Positions 1-13,267 of a stretch of 64,000 bases of DNA are shown piece by piece. The DNA comes from Mycobacterium kubicae (lineage in GTDB: Bacteria; Actinomycetota; Actinomycetes; Mycobacteriales; Mycobacteriaceae). The stretch covers positions 3,720,001-3,784,000 of the forward strand of contig NZ_CP065047.1 in NCBI RefSeq assembly GCF_015689175.1. Direction: 5' to 3'. The position numbers and the translations under genes are program-made. Each line of letters starts with the position of its first letter. Positions within the stretch are counted from its first letter, which is position 1. The notes beneath the pieces were generated by a model. It saw only the letters and a list, made by a program, of their open reading frames with translations. It was not told where the DNA came from and searched no databases.

Positions 1-36
1 GCCGAAGGTCCCGACCGGTTGTGGGTCACCGACATC

Positions 37-2196
37 GAGCGCCGTGAGGCGCTGTTCAACCGAACGGAGGTGAGAGACCACCGTCGCCGAGCCATCGCAG
101 TGGCCCGGTAGAAGCTGGGGGCAGCCTGATCTAAAGAGACTTTGGTGAGGGTGGGAAGCAGCCCCGACAACGCCGGGACGGCCTGGTACTGCCAGACGGG
201 TCGGGTCCGGCTAGCGAGACGGGAAGGTGTACGCGAGGAACCAGCGGCTGAACGCCTCTTAAGAGAAGACCACCAGCTCCAACCTGGCGGATGCGGGCTG
301 GGCAGCGACGCGCACCCGCCCTGAGGGCGGGGAACTCGTGGGCCGGTTGATGTCGCCGGTTCGGGAGGTCACGGTGAAGGACTGCGGCGTAGCCGTGACG
401 AGGTCGCAGGGGCATAGCTGGACACCTCACCCGTCAAACGGTTGACAGTGAACACGGGAACCACCGCGCCGGTCCCCGGTCAGATCCGGCAGCCAGCCGG
501 GCTGGAGGGGTAGGCAGTCGTCGGCTGATGCCGGTGTGGTGGGGCGGAGGAGCCGTAGTAGTCCGAGGCCGGGAAAGCCGGTCGCATGGCAAAGGGCTCC
601 AGCGGGTTCGCGGCGAGTACGCAGACTGTGGAGGTCACTTGTGAATACGAGTGCTTTGTGGCCCGACCCGGACACGGCCGAGCTGCGGGTACGCAGGATG
701 CAACGCAAACTGCACCATTGGGCGGTTGATGAAAGCGACCGCTGTTTCGATGATTTGTACAACCTCGTTTATGACCCCGCATTCCTCACCCTCGCGTGGG
801 AGCGGGTGCGGACGAACAAGGGTGCGCGCTCAGCCGGTGCCGATGGGACCGCACCGCGGTCTGTCGGTGCGGCAGAGGCGGTCGGACTGCTTCAGCGGCT
901 CCGCGAGGAACTCAAGGAGCGGATATTCCGGCCGGATCCGGTGCGGGAGGTGATGATCCCGAAGGCGAACGGCAAGCTCCGCCGCCTGGGTATCGCGACC
1001 GTCGCCGACCGGGTCGTGCAAGCTTCGCTGAAGCTGGTGCTGGAGCCCATTTTCGAGGCGGACTTTCATCCGTGCGCATATGGGTTCCGGCCGGGCAGGC
1101 GAGCCCAGGACGCCATCGCTGAGATCCATCACCTCGCCAGCGGCTCACGGGCCTATCACTGGGTTTTCGAGGGAGACATCACGGCGTGCTTCGATGAAAT
1201 CTCGCATTCGGCCCTTATGGGCCGGGTGCGGCGACGTGTCGGGGACAAACGCGTTCTGGCCCTGGTGAAGTCGTTCCTCAAAGCCGGGATTCTCTCGAAA
1301 GATCTCGGCTACCGGGACACCATCACCGGCACTCCGCAAGGCGGAATCCTCTCACCACTGCTCAGCAATGTCGCCCTGTCCGTTCTCGACGAGCACTTCG
1401 CCGCGAAGTGGAAGGCGCTCGGCCCGGAATGGACACGTGCCAAGCATCGACGCGCCGGAGTTCCGACCATGAAAATCGTCCGCTACGCAGACGATTTCTG
1501 TGTCATGGTCCACGGCACTCGCGCTGATGCCGAAGCGCTTTGGGACGAGATCGCAGCAGTGCTCGCGCCGATGGGCCTGCGCCTGTCGGTCGAGAAGAGC
1601 AGGATCTGCCACGTCGACGAGGGGTTCGAGTTCCTCGGCTTCCGCATCCAACGGCAGATCAAAAGGGGCACGACCAAGCACTACGTCTACACCTGGCCGT
1701 CGAAGAAGGCACTTATGTCCATCACCGACAAAGTCAGGAATCTGACGCGGCGACACAAACATCGAACGCTCGCTGATCTGCTGCGCCAACTCAACCCCGT
1801 CCTGCGGGGATGGTGCAATTACTTCCAGCACGGGGTGTCCAAACGCACCTTCGACTACCTCGACCACTTCACATGGTGGCGGGTGGTGACTTGGATGCGC
1901 AAACGGCACCACGGGCTGGCGTGGGGCGTCTTCCATCGACGGTTCCTGCCCAATTGGCAAATCCGCGAAGGCAAGACGGCGATGTTTCGGCCGCAGAAGG
2001 TAGAGGTCACCCGATACCGCTACCGGGGCACGAAAATCATCACCCCTTGGACAGCGAGGCCGACGGACATCACTGCACCAGTGGCCTGAATCCGTGGAGA
2101 GCCCGTTGCGGAGAAATTCGCTCGGCGGGTTCGGAGGGCGGGCCGGGGAAACGGATCGGTAGAAATGCCGACACCGCGCCCCGGTCCGACCCCTAC
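37..2196 (+). ncRNA. group II intron ribozyme with internal reverse transcriptase, copy 1
   Basis: The boundaries come from the host transposase reading frame. The LWVTDI part of the DDE domain ends at 36 and the frame resumes at 2197 (ACTCAGCACCGC, TQHR). Domain V is visible at about 2098-2131 as a GAGCCCGTTGCG / GGCGGGTTC hairpin, followed by a domain VI stem and a CCTAC 3' end. The long structured 5' region (about 37-640) precedes the intron-encoded protein. Copy 2 has exactly the same 2160-bp length. The exact 5' boundary is inferred from the exon frame, since the start (GAGCGCC) is not the usual GUGYG. Confidence 0.8.
641..2089 (+). CDS. ltrA: group II intron reverse transcriptase/maturase, copy 1
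   Basis: This is the intron-encoded protein, 482 residues from a GTG start chosen because GGAGG lies 7 bases upstream; an upstream extension in the same frame to 536 lacks that support. The reverse transcriptase domain includes the YADD catalytic motif (in YADDFCVM), PQGG and the EFLGF segment. A maturase/domain X region follows (RGWCNYF and after). I see no HNH endonuclease with paired cysteines at the C-terminus, so it probably belongs to a class without the En domain and would use nascent DNA or single-strand priming for mobility. It acts with the intron RNA in splicing and retrohoming. Copy 2 encodes an identical protein. Confidence 0.93.
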   Translation: MNTSALWPDPDTAELRVRRMQRKLHHWAVDESDRCFDDLYNLVYDPAFLTLAWERVRTNKGARSAGADGTAPRSVGAAEAVGLLQRLREELKERIFRPDPVREVMIPKANGKLRRLGIATVADRVVQASLKLVLEPIFEADFHPCAYGFRPGRRAQDAIAEIHHLASGSRAYHWVFEGDITACFDEISHSALMGRVRRRVGDKRVLALVKSFLKAGILSKDLGYRDTITGTPQGGILSPLLSNVALSVLDEHFAAKWKALGPEWTRAKHRRAGVPTMKIVRYADDFCVMVHGTRADAEALWDEIAAVLAPMGLRLSVEKSRICHVDEGFEFLGFRIQRQIKRGTTKHYVYTWPSKKALMSITDKVRNLTRRHKHRTLADLLRQLNPVLRGWCNYFQHGVSKRTFDYLDHFTWWRVVTWMRKRHHGLAWGVFHRRFLPNWQIREGKTAMFRPQKVEVTRYRYRGTKIITPWTARPTDITAPVA

Positions 2197-2667
2197 ACTC
2201 AGCACCGCACCTGCGAAGGCTGAATCTACGCCGCGGTCGTGCTCGACGTGTACTCCCGCCGGGTAGTGGGCTGGTCGATCGCCGATCACCTCCGCACCGA
2301 ACTGGTCGCCGACGCCCTGGACATGGCCCGCCTACGCCGCAAACCCGTTGGCACAGTGGTCCATTCGGACCGTGGGACTCAATACACCTCGTGGCTTTTC
2401 GGCCACCGGCTACGCGAGGCCGGCCTGCTGGGCTCCATGGGGCGAGTCGCTTCTGCGTTCGATAACGCGATGATCGAATCGTTCTTCGGCTCTATGCAGA
2501 TCGAGCTCCTCGACCGCCGCACCTGGAACACCCGCGCCGAGCTCGCCACAGCAATCTTTGAATACATCGAAGCCTTCTACAACCCGGTGCGCCGCCACAG
2601 TGCCCTGGACTACCGCAGCCCCATCGACTACGAAAGACACCACACGACCACGAACACGGCCGCGTGA
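2197..2667 (+). pseudogene. IS3-family transposase orfB, 3' exon, copy 1
   Basis: This exon encodes the rve/DDE integrase core after the intron: AAVVLDVYSRRVVGWS, HSDRGTQYTS with the second Asp, and an FFGSMQIELLDRR block with the catalytic Glu nearby. A TGA at 2221-2223 replaces the tryptophan codon that copy 2 retains (EGW), so the transposase of this copy is dead whatever the splicing. The first exon is represented in the window only by bases 1-36. Confidence 0.85.
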
Positions 2668-2707
2668 ACACCCAACACCAACCGTCCGGGGAACCGGGAA
2701 CAGGTCA

Positions 2708-3181
2708 TACATCAATTTGGCCATTGACACCGTGGCGGCCACCATGCGCACCCAGGACCTCCCCTTGCAGGCGTTCAATCAGGCAGTGTGGCACTCGAAT
2801 TCCGACCTATCCGAGTTGGTCCATCATTCCGACCGCTAATCGCAATGCCTCTCCCTGGCCTATACCGACCGCCTCGCCGAACTCAGGATCGCGCCCTCGG
2901 TCGGCTCGCGTGGCGACAGTTATGACAACGCCCTTGCCGAGGCCGTCAACGCCGCCTACAAGACCGAGTTGGTCAACCGCGGCAAACCCTGGCGATGCGT
3001 CGACGACGTCGAACTATCGACCGCTGGATGGGTGGCCTGGTACAACCAGGAACGCCTGCACGAAGCCCTCGGCTACCAGGCCCCAGCCGAGTACGAGGCC
3101 GCCCTGACCGGCACCTCACACCCCGCGAGCCAGCCAACCCCGGCCCTCGCAACCGACTAGGAACAAAACTTGGGGTAGTTC
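2708..3181 (+). pseudogene. C-terminal remnant of a different IS3-family transposase
   Basis: The translated frame shows the integrase core end (LVHHSDR, then SVGSRGDSYDNALAEAVNA, then WYNQERLHEALGY), typical of IS3-group orfB. A TAA at 2837-2839 interrupts it just after HSDR, and the N-terminal half is missing because the intron-bearing IS3 lies against it. The coding part ends at 3160. The trailing GGAACAAAACTTGGGG resembles an IS terminus. Confidence 0.8.
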
Positions 3182-3221
3182 ACGGCCGAGTTCGGCGTCT
3201 CCCGGCCCAATATCTACCGGC
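3182..3221 (+). pseudogene. serine-recombinase C-terminal HTH remnant, split by IS21
   Basis: Joining the bases left of the IS21 element to those right of it (5388 on) restores AEFGVSRPNIYRHLGK. This resembles the C-terminal helix-turn-helix of resolvase/invertase recombinases. The rest of the recombinase is absent. It is a scar showing where the IS21 element landed. Confidence 0.5.
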
Positions 3222-3275
3222 TGTCGGCTCCGGTTGAATTCTGAGCAGCCTGCTCCGGTTGAAAAGTGAGCAGGT

Positions 3276-5320
<2,045 letters not shown>

Positions 5321-5429
5321 TCTCCAATCAGAAGGGTGCTCACTTTTCGACCGGAACTACCTGCTCACTTTTCGACCGGAGCCGACACCGGCACCTGGGG
5401 AAAACCCTCAACACCAATTCGGCCGCATC

Positions 5430-5840
5430 GTGACCGACGCCGAAGAGCTGCTCAGCGCGCGAGCCCAAGGGGCCATTGAGTTAACCAGGGTGCAGCGAGA
5501 ACAGGCGATCGCCCGCTACGCGGTGCTGCGCCCACATCTGGAGAACGGAACCGCGTGGGCCGACGCCGCCCGACAGGCCGGGGTGGCTGGTGAGCTACCG
5601 CGAGTCGGGGTTGGCCGGCCTGGCCCGCCCGGGCACGCTCCGATCGTGGCCGACACCCGTTGCCCGATCAACTGGTGACGCTGATCGAGGGGCTGGCATT
5701 ACGACGACCTCCGCTCAGCGCAGCCAACATTCACCGCCAGGTGACGAAATTGCACCACAACGTGATTGGCCGGTGCCGTCTTACATCACGGTGTACGCGA
5801 TCGTCGCCCGGCATCGGCAGCAGCGCACCGGTCAGCGCTG
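5430..5840 (+). pseudogene. Mu/TniA-like transposase N-terminus, frameshifted
   Basis: From a GTG at 5430 the frame reads AQGAIELTRVQREQAIARYA, then a WADAARQAGVA helix-turn-helix, as in N-terminal DNA-binding domains of Mu-type DDE transposases. The family continues in other frames (YRESGLAGLARPG, then LVTLIEGLALRRPPLSAANIHR, then WPVPSYITVYAIVARHR). At least two frameshifts are therefore present. The catalytic domain is missing because the sequence runs into the convergent DUF1275 gene. Confidence 0.7.
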
Positions 5841-5850
5841 CTGCCGATGC

Positions 5851-6594
5851 CTATTTTGCGGCCCTGCTTTTCAGCAGTGCACGGCGGTCCTGGTGAAAGT
5901 AGGTGTAGGCGGTTGTCAAGGCGCACAGGGCAGTTGCCATCACCAGCATCCAGGTTCCATTCACCACGATGCTGATCAGGCCGCCGACTGCGGCGCCCGC
6001 GACGAAGCTGGCCAGCAGCATGAAGTAACCCAGCCAGTCGGACGCCCTGCCGCCGCCGGCGAGGTGTCGTTCGATGCCCTGGCCCATTTTGACCATGGTG
6101 CCGGTGACATAGCTCAGCGGGACCGACACCTCACCGTTCTTGACGAACGACGTGTTGAGCGTCCCGGTACCGAAGGCCAGCAACATGGTTGGCGCGAACT
6201 CTATGAGGTTCTGCTGCCACCCTTTGTCCAGGACGTCCACCAGGGTGGCCGCGGCCAGGCTGAGTGTGGTCAGCACGGTCGGGCCGTGTGGATGGTCGAC
6301 CCAGAAGTGTCGCCTGCACAGCGAGGCGACCACCACGCCGACCACGAACGCCACCATGAGCAGCCCGGCGCTCGCCGCCAGCCATGGTTGGCCGGTGAAA
6401 TACCCAAGTGCGGCGCGCTGGGCGTTGCCGGTCATGAACACCACGAAGTAGCCCGCGGAGTGGGTGAAGGAGATGGCACCGACGACACCGGCCAGTACCG
6501 CCAGTACCCACGACAACCGCGCTTCGCTGTTGAATGTCTCGCTCGCCACGCATACATGGTTCCAGACGCCCGCGCCGATCGCAGGACCACGCAT
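5851..6594 (-). CDS. YoaK-like DUF1275 membrane protein
   Basis: A 247-residue integral membrane protein with about six hydrophobic segments. It carries features of the DUF1275/YoaK family: the AGYFVVFMTGNAQR segment near the N-terminus, and LAFGTGTLNTSFV followed by SYVTGTMVKMGQ in the middle. The role is unknown; members are often annotated as putative transporters. It stands alone between a transposase remnant and a decayed modA, so it is probably captured chromosomal DNA. The first 17 residues precede a GTG that could be the true start. Confidence 0.85.
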   Translation of the reverse strand: MRGPAIGAGVWNHVCVASETFNSEARLSWVLAVLAGVVGAISFTHSAGYFVVFMTGNAQRAALGYFTGQPWLAASAGLLMVAFVVGVVVASLCRRHFWVDHPHGPTVLTTLSLAAATLVDVLDKGWQQNLIEFAPTMLLAFGTGTLNTSFVKNGEVSVPLSYVTGTMVKMGQGIERHLAGGGRASDWLGYFMLLASFVAGAAVGGLISIVVNGTWMLVMATALCALTTAYTYFHQDRRALLKSRAAK

Positions 6595-6689
6595 AGGGAA
6601 AATTCTAAGTTGCGCTTCCGGAGAAACTCATCTTGTGGTGATGCGGGCGATGGACCGCAGCGGAATCGATACCGCGACTATGAAGAAGG

Positions 6690-7166
6690 CCGCTGCGGCT
6701 GGCCTGCTGGATGGTCCGGCCATCAATTTCGCTGCCAACACACTGATCATCGTGGTGACACCGGGCACCCCAGACACCTCACCTCGTTTCAGGATCTGAC
6801 CCAGCCCGACCTGTCAGTGGTGGTATGCGCGCCGCCGGTACCGTGCGGGGCCGCCACCGCGAAGGTCGAAAAAGCCACTGGTGCACAACTTTGGCCCGTC
6901 AGCGAAGAATCCCAGGTCACCGACGTACTGAATAAGGTGGTCACCGGCAGGCCGACGCCGGCGTCGTCTATGTCACCGACGCCCAGGCGGCAGGTAACAA
7001 GGTCACCGCGGTGGCCTTCCCGGAAGCCGCCGGCGGTCAACACCTACCCGATCGCTGGGCTCAAGCAATCCACGAAATTCTCAGCTGGCCCATCAATTCT
7101 TCGACGCCGTCACCAGCGAGGCCGGACTAAAAGAACTCACTGCCGCCGGCTTCGCCAAGCCGTAAA
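6690..7166 (+). pseudogene. modA: molybdate ABC transporter binding protein ModA, decayed
   Basis: Successive frames give the C-terminal half of a ModA-like periplasmic protein: FAANTLIIVVTPG, SFQDLTQPDLSVVVCAPPVPCG, SEESQVTDVLNKVVTG, AGVVYVTDAQAAGNKVTAVA, VNTYPIA, and a terminal ELTAAGFAKP with stop. At least three frame changes are needed, so it is inactive. ModA binds molybdate outside the membrane for the ModBC transporter. No intact modB or modC was found; the GC-rich stretch after it shows no confident modB. Confidence 0.75.
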
Positions 7167-7169
7167 CCC

Positions 7170-7487
7170 AGCATCTCGGATCGGCCAGCCCAAGGGTTGC
7201 CGATTGGTTCGGCGCCGTCCGCGGCGCTGCGGTCTCCGAATGACTGGTGTCGAGCACCCCGGGCGGCCGTACGGCCCGCCCACCCGGGCCCTAGATCCCC
7301 TAGGACGCAGGCATACGTAATCCGCCTCGGGCGTTGAGTCAGGCGTAATGGCTTACCAGGTCAACTAGGGATTGAAACGTCCCGGGGAGGGTGCGATAGT
7401 GGGGTCGCATTCGCGCAAGCGGCTCTGAGCTTAGCAATCTCATGTTATTGACGGTCAGCAGATGCCGTAGTGCGGCAAAAGTGCGAG
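7170..7487. other. intergenic, no gene recognised
   Basis: Possible start of a modB-like frame near 7240, but too short and broken to support. A CCCGGGCGGCCG-rich segment at 7258-7290 has dyad symmetry and could be a terminator for the dead mod genes. Nothing else was recognised. Confidence 0.3.
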
Positions 7488-7915
7488 TGTGTGATTTCTC
7501 GACATAGTTGGCAGCTGTCTCGCGACATAGTTGACACTTCTGCACATCGGGAGGTCAGCCATGTCGAAGGCGCAGCTCGTCATCACTGCCGTGGTCCTCG
7601 AAGGACGCAGCAAAAGCGCCGTGGCCCGCGACTACGGCGTCTCCCGACAATGGGTCCAGCAACTGTGCAAACGCTACGAGGCCGAAGGCGACGCCGCCTT
7701 CATCTCCCGGTCACGGCGACCCCACCACAGCCCGCAGGCTGTCAACCCCGAGGTCGAGGAGCGCATCGTGCGGCTGCGCAAGACCCTGACCAAACGCGGT
7801 CTCGACGCCGGCGCCGACACCATCGCCTCCCGCCTGGCCACCGACCCCAGCCTCACCAACGTGCCTGCCATATCAACGATCTGGCGAATCCTCAAACGCC
7901 GAGGTTTCATCACAC
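7488..7915 (+). mobile_element. IS481-like insertion sequence, left end only
   Basis: Repeats of TCTCGACATAGTTG and TCTCGCGACATAGTTGACA at 7496-7538 form the terminal repeat region typical of IS481-like elements. The transposase starts at 7561. The element is cut at 7916 by the IS6110-like terminal repeat. I could not find the other end on the far side of the nested stack. Confidence 0.7.
7561..7915 (+). pseudogene. IS481-family transposase, N-terminal part
   Basis: From ATG 7561 (RBS GGGAGG 9 bases upstream) the frame encodes a helix-turn-helix (RSKSAVARDYGVSRQWVQQL) and a second winged domain ending IWRILKRRGFIT. This matches the first third of IS481-like transposases. The DDE domain is lost where the IS6110-like repeat TGAACCGCCCCG begins. 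Confidence 0.85.
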
Positions 7916-7966
7916 TGAACCGCCCCGGGATGTCTGGAGACTCCACTTCTTGGGAAGGATGGAGTC

Positions 7967-8242
7967 ATGCCTGGAAGCACGTCGAGGAGGTACCCGCCGG
8001 AGCTGCGTGAGCGGGCGGTGCGGATGGTCGCCGAAATCAGCGATCAGCGCGAGTCACAGTGGGCCGCGATCGGCGAGGTCGCCCGATTGCTGGGTGTGGG
8101 ATCGAGCGAAACGGTGCGCAAGTGGGTGCGCCAGGCCGAGGTCGATGCCGGCGCTCGGCCGGGAACTACCAGCGAAGAGTCGGGCGAGCTCAAACGCCTG
8201 CGGCGGGAGAACGCCGAACTGCGCAGGGCCAACGTTATCTTG
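7967..8242 (+). pseudogene. IS6110-like OrfA, split by Tn554-like insertion
   Basis: OrfA of an IS3-family element: helix-turn-helix (WAAIGEVARLLGVGSSETVRKW) then a leucine-zipper-like helix (LKRLRRENAELRRANVIL). The frame breaks at 8242 and resumes on the far side of the inserted transposon at 12168 ([14 protein letters not shown]), ending at 12218. Removing the insert restores the whole gene. Confidence 0.85.
8231..8242 (+). repeat. att-like core at left end of Tn554-like element
   Basis: AACGTTATCTTG here and AACGCTATTTTG at 12156-12167 flank the Tn554-like unit and match at 10 of 12 positions. This fits crossover-core sequences left by tyrosine-recombinase integration. The stop codon of the DUF6262 gene falls in this core. 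Confidence 0.6.
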
Positions 8243-8696
8243 GGCGGGCTCGACTGTTTGGGGGCGTGATCTGGGTGTTTGTGTCGTGGACGGTGTCCGT
8301 GATGTGGGTGTCGGCGATGCGGTTGGCGCGGAGCTGTCCGTGCAGGAGTGCGATCTGGTTTCGTAGTTGACGGTTTTCGTTGTCGAGTTCGCGGATGCGT
8401 TCGTGTGCGAGGGTGAGGCGTTGGCGCAGGGAGGCGTCGGAGCCGCGCTCGACTGGGGCAGGTGGTGCCGGCTCGGGCGTCTCCGATATGGCGGTCAGTC
8501 GGCGGAGTTGGTCGCGCAGTGCGGGCTGGGCATACAGCCATGAGCGGGAGACGCCGGCGAGGGCGGCGATCTGTGTGATAGTGCGCCGCTGGCCGGTTTC
8601 GCCGAGTTCCTGCAGGGCTTGCCGGGCGCGTTGGAGGGTGTCGGCGCGGCGGCGTTGGGCAGCGGCGAGGAGGTAGTGGCTGTTGTCATGGCGCAT
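8235..8696 (-). CDS. DUF6262 protein, TnpC-like transposition accessory factor
   Basis: A 153-residue basic protein with a helix-turn-helix-like N-terminal part (RTITQIAALAGVSRSWLY, about residues 38-55) and a coiled coil (LRQRLTLAHERIRELDNENR, about 90-109). It corresponds in position and size to TnpC of Tn554, which modulates integration. Its ATG overlaps the end of tnpB by 11 bases. The final codons and stop come from the junction with the target, so the C-terminus depends on where the element inserts. Confidence 0.75.
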   Translation of the reverse strand: MRHDNSHYLLAAAQRRRADTLQRARQALQELGETGQRRTITQIAALAGVSRSWLYAQPALRDQLRRLTAISETPEPAPPAPVERGSDASLRQRLTLAHERIRELDNENRQLRNQIALLHGQLRANRIADTHITDTVHDTNTQITPPNSRARPR

Positions 8697-10940
8697 CGGA
8701 TGGTTCCTTTCCGCAGCATGTTTCGCTGCCCGCTGCAGCGCACCGGCAGTCGCGTTGGTCGGTTTCGAGGGTGGCGATGATGGTAAGCAGGTTGGTTTCG
8801 ACGGTGTGGTTCATCTCGGCCAGGCGGGTGTGGCCGTCGGTTTGAGCACGCGAGATCAACGTGCGGGTGTCATCGAGCTGCTTGCGGTGTTGGGGTAGGA
8901 ATTCGGCGGTCGTGATGAACAGCGGACAAGTCAAACATGCGTTGGCGTGCGGGCACGATTTCTGTAGTGGCAGACCACAATAGCCGTTGGGCAGCGCTAT
9001 TTTCGCGCGTGCAAGGTTCTGCTTCATCCACTCGCCATCGGCGAGGGGCCCGTCGACGGTGATGTCGACCGGCTCACCGTGGATGTTGATCTTCTGGGCG
9101 CGTTCCCACTGCTCTCGTATGGTGGTGTCGGCCAATCGGGCATACACGGCGGTCATGGTGTGGCTGGTGTGGTCGAGCAGGCGTCGGACCACTTCCTGCG
9201 GCACCTCATGGTTGATCCATCGTGTGGCCGCCGTGTGCCGGAACTGATGAGCGGTGATATGCGCTGGCTGACCGAGTTCATCTGTGACACCACATGTTTC
9301 GAGCCACTGCCCGAGCTGGAGGTGGAACGTCACGGTGGGAATGGGCAGCCGTCCGTCGGGGTTGGCGCTGCTGCGCGGCAGCAACACGGCGGTGGTTGGA
9401 AACCGCTGCCGGGTGCGCTCCTGCTGCGTCTGGATCATGGCGGTGAGTTCGTCGTCGATGGGCACCACCGCGTCGCGGCGCATCTTATGGTTGCGGTAGC
9501 GCAAATAGACCGCGCCCTGCGGGTCGCGAACCAGACAGTCCAGCGCCAGCCGGGTGGCGTCGCCAATGCGCAGGCCGGTGCGGATGAGGACCTCCACCAG
9601 CAGCCGGATCCGCGGGTCGCTGATCCGGTCGAGGTTGGCCGGGCTTTCCAACTGGCCCATGACGAACTCGGGAATCGCCCGCGGTGCCGGTGTCTCGTCA
9701 CGGCGGGGCTGGTCGCTGGGATACAGCTGCGCCTCGGCCGGCAGCGATGCCCACCGGTGCTGGCGAACGGCATTCAGAAACCCGGTCACACAGCCGATCT
9801 CGGCGCTGCGGGTCTTCGGTTGTGGGATCTCAACGGCCAGTCGAGCCAGGTAGGCCTCCAGCGCTGCCCGCTCGAGCGCACCCGGGCCCGACGAGCTCGC
9901 TAGTCCGGGCATGAACTGCGACAAACGAACGAGCGCGAGGCGATCACTGCGTAGCTGCCCCAGCCCGACTCCGCACGACATGCGCCACCGGCACCATCGT
10001 TTGGCCAGCTCTCGAAGCCAGACTGGGTGCACCGCAGTGAAATCCAGTTTGGCCCCGTCATGGCCGGAAACACCGAGCCGCCGTAGCCGCCACACGTCAC
10101 GCTGGTATTCGCTGTCCCAGCCGGTCCCGTCGCGCAAATCGAGCACGCACTCGATCGCGTAACCGAGGAACGCGCGCGGGGTGTTGACCGACGCCGCGGC
10201 CGGCAGCCCGGCCAGCCAGTCGGCCAGCGGACGATCCAGCAGCGACTCGGCCCCGGTTGCCGACAAGTGGTCCAGCAGCGGCTTGATCGATCGCGGTGTG
10301 GTGCGGGTTCGGTTCAGGTCGACGCGGCATTGCAGCGCGTAGCCGATCTCCAGCCGCAACTGCGGCCGCAGCGGCCGCAAGTCGAAGCGATCCTCGCCGT
10401 AGCTGGCGCAGTAGGCGATGAACTCCGCCGCCGACGGGCGACCACGCAGCCGCCACCGCCGGTGGTGGGAATGACACCACCCGGCGTCCAGTTCGGCCCA
10501 CAACATGCACCCCGGGATGGCGCACACCGCTGCCGGCGTGCCGGCCACGTCCGGCTTCCACCGATCCACCACTGGGCGTCCGGCCTTGTCCCAGGCGTGG
10601 GAATGCGTGTAGCACAACCGATACCGATGCTGCCCGAAGCCGCAACCGGGCACCAGGCACGATTGCAGCGGCCGGTACCCCATCACCTCTGGATCAGCGG
10701 TCGCCGCCCACGCCCGTCGGTCATCCGGGCGACCCGCCTTTCTCCACCGGCCCAGATGGGCCGGGCAGAGCCCGGCGTAGCGACTCGAACGCACACACCC
10801 GGGCACCGCGCATGCCGGCGACCCGAGAATCGGATCCGCGACGGCGGGCACCAGCACCTCGACCCGGAACTCCGCACGCACCGCTGCGCCCAAACGCGCA
10901 ACCCAGCCGGGCTCAATCGGCGGCGCCAGCACCTCGACGC

Positions 10941-10944
<4 letters not shown>
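8686..10944 (-). CDS. tnpB: TnpB-like large tyrosine recombinase
   Basis: A 752-residue phage-integrase-type recombinase. The GTG start overlaps the tnpA stop (GTGA). The N-terminal 200 residues have repeated C-x-x-P-G-C and C-x-x-H pairs that look like zinc knuckles. The catalytic domain shows RTGLRIGD (first Arg), HQFRHTAATRW (HxxR) and a tyrosine in HTMTAVYARL. A Cys-rich C-terminus (CPHANACLTCPLF) follows, seen in other TnpB-type recombinases. It acts with TnpA in excision and integration. Confidence 0.88.
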
Positions 10945-12517
<1,573 letters not shown>

Positions 12518-12557
12518 TGACCTGTGAGGATTCGTCCTCGCTGGAAGGATCATCACC

Positions 12558-12854
12558 GTGCCAAAACCGTTTCCCGCAGAGTTCCGTGCCGATGTCATCG
12601 CTGTGGCCCGCAAGGGCGAAGCGCCGCTGCGCCAGATCGCGAAGGACTTCGGGATCTCCGAGGCCTGCCTGCATCGCTGGCTCAAGATCGCCGACCGCCA
12701 AGACGGCGTGGACCGGCCCGGGTCACCGGGCGTTGCTGATGACGTCGCCGCGCAGCTGCGCGAAGCGCACAAACGAATCAAGCTCCTCGAGCAGGAGGCC
12801 GAGGTCATGCGCCGCGCGGTCGGCTACTTGTCCCGGGACGCCAACCCAAAATGA
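12558..12854 (+). CDS. IS3-family OrfA
   Basis: A 98-residue OrfA with helix-turn-helix (LRQIAKDFGISEACLHRWL, about residues 25-43) and a C-terminal coiled coil (REAHKRIKLLEQEAEVMRRA). It ends DANPK at the expected frameshift region just before orfB. The frame is intact. Confidence 0.9.
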   Translation: MPKPFPAEFRADVIAVARKGEAPLRQIAKDFGISEACLHRWLKIADRQDGVDRPGSPGVADDVAAQLREAHKRIKLLEQEAEVMRRAVGYLSRDANPK

Positions 12855-12900
12855 TGTACCCGCTGGTCCTCGACCTTGCCGATGACGGATCCCCATCACG

Positions 12901-13133
12901 GTGACCTGCCGGGTTCTTGGGTTCTCCACCCAAGCCTTTTACAAATGGCGCAAGGCGCCTCTCGCGCAGCGTGATTGGGACGATGCACACCTGATCAACG
13001 CTGCCCGTGAGATTCATGCCGATGATCCCGCCTTCGGATATCGATTTATCGCAGACGAGCTTCCCGGTCGCGGAATCGTCGCCGGGGAGAACCGTGTCGC
13101 GCGGTTGTGCTCCCAGGAGCGGATTTGGTCGAT
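12901..13133 (+). pseudogene. IS3-family OrfB, 5' part before IS256 insertion
   Basis: N-terminal OrfB region: TCRVLGFSTQAFYKWRKAP and AFGYRFIADELPGRGIVA, ending QERIWS. The IS256-like element entered here, and the gene resumes at 17718 with IFAKKRGLNRRSG. The 8-bp duplication TGGTCGAT is at 13126-13133 and 17710-17717. Confidence 0.85.
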
Positions 13134-13267
13134 GGTTGCGTCCAGCAGAGTGGTGTACGAGTCGGAGCTGATCAGCGGTACCGGCGTGTCGTAGCCGAGT
13201 GAATGAAGGTCATCGCGTGATTCTTCGAGAGACCGTCCAGAGTCACTCGAGCAAAGGAATCAACGCG

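Larger units (their letters stand above)
1..2707 (+). mobile_element. IS3-family element carrying a group II intron, copy 1 (5' end outside window)
   Basis: The segment is the reverse complement of 24416-27122, with identical length and only a few substitutions seen. It contains the end of the first exon of an IS3 orfB transposase (1-36), a complete group II intron (37-2196) and the second exon (2197-2667). It ends in the terminal repeat TGACCTGTTCCCGG (reverse complement) at about 2685-2707. The left part of the element, including orfA, lies before the window. The second exon has an in-frame TGA, so this copy cannot encode a full transposase even after splicing. Confidence 0.9.

Noticed and set aside
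1352..1960. 202-residue open frame opposite the intron reverse transcriptase (also at 25163-25771)
   Set aside because: It is the antisense of a conserved RT gene, has no family features, and its presence in both copies only reflects the duplication.
5590..7320. 576-residue open frame on the plus strand
   Set aside because: It runs antisense through the DUF1275 gene and out of frame through the modA remnant; the composition is low-complexity for a GC-rich shadow frame.
7368..7380. GATTGAAACG, like the end of a CRISPR repeat
   Set aside because: It occurs once with no repeat-spacer pattern nearby.
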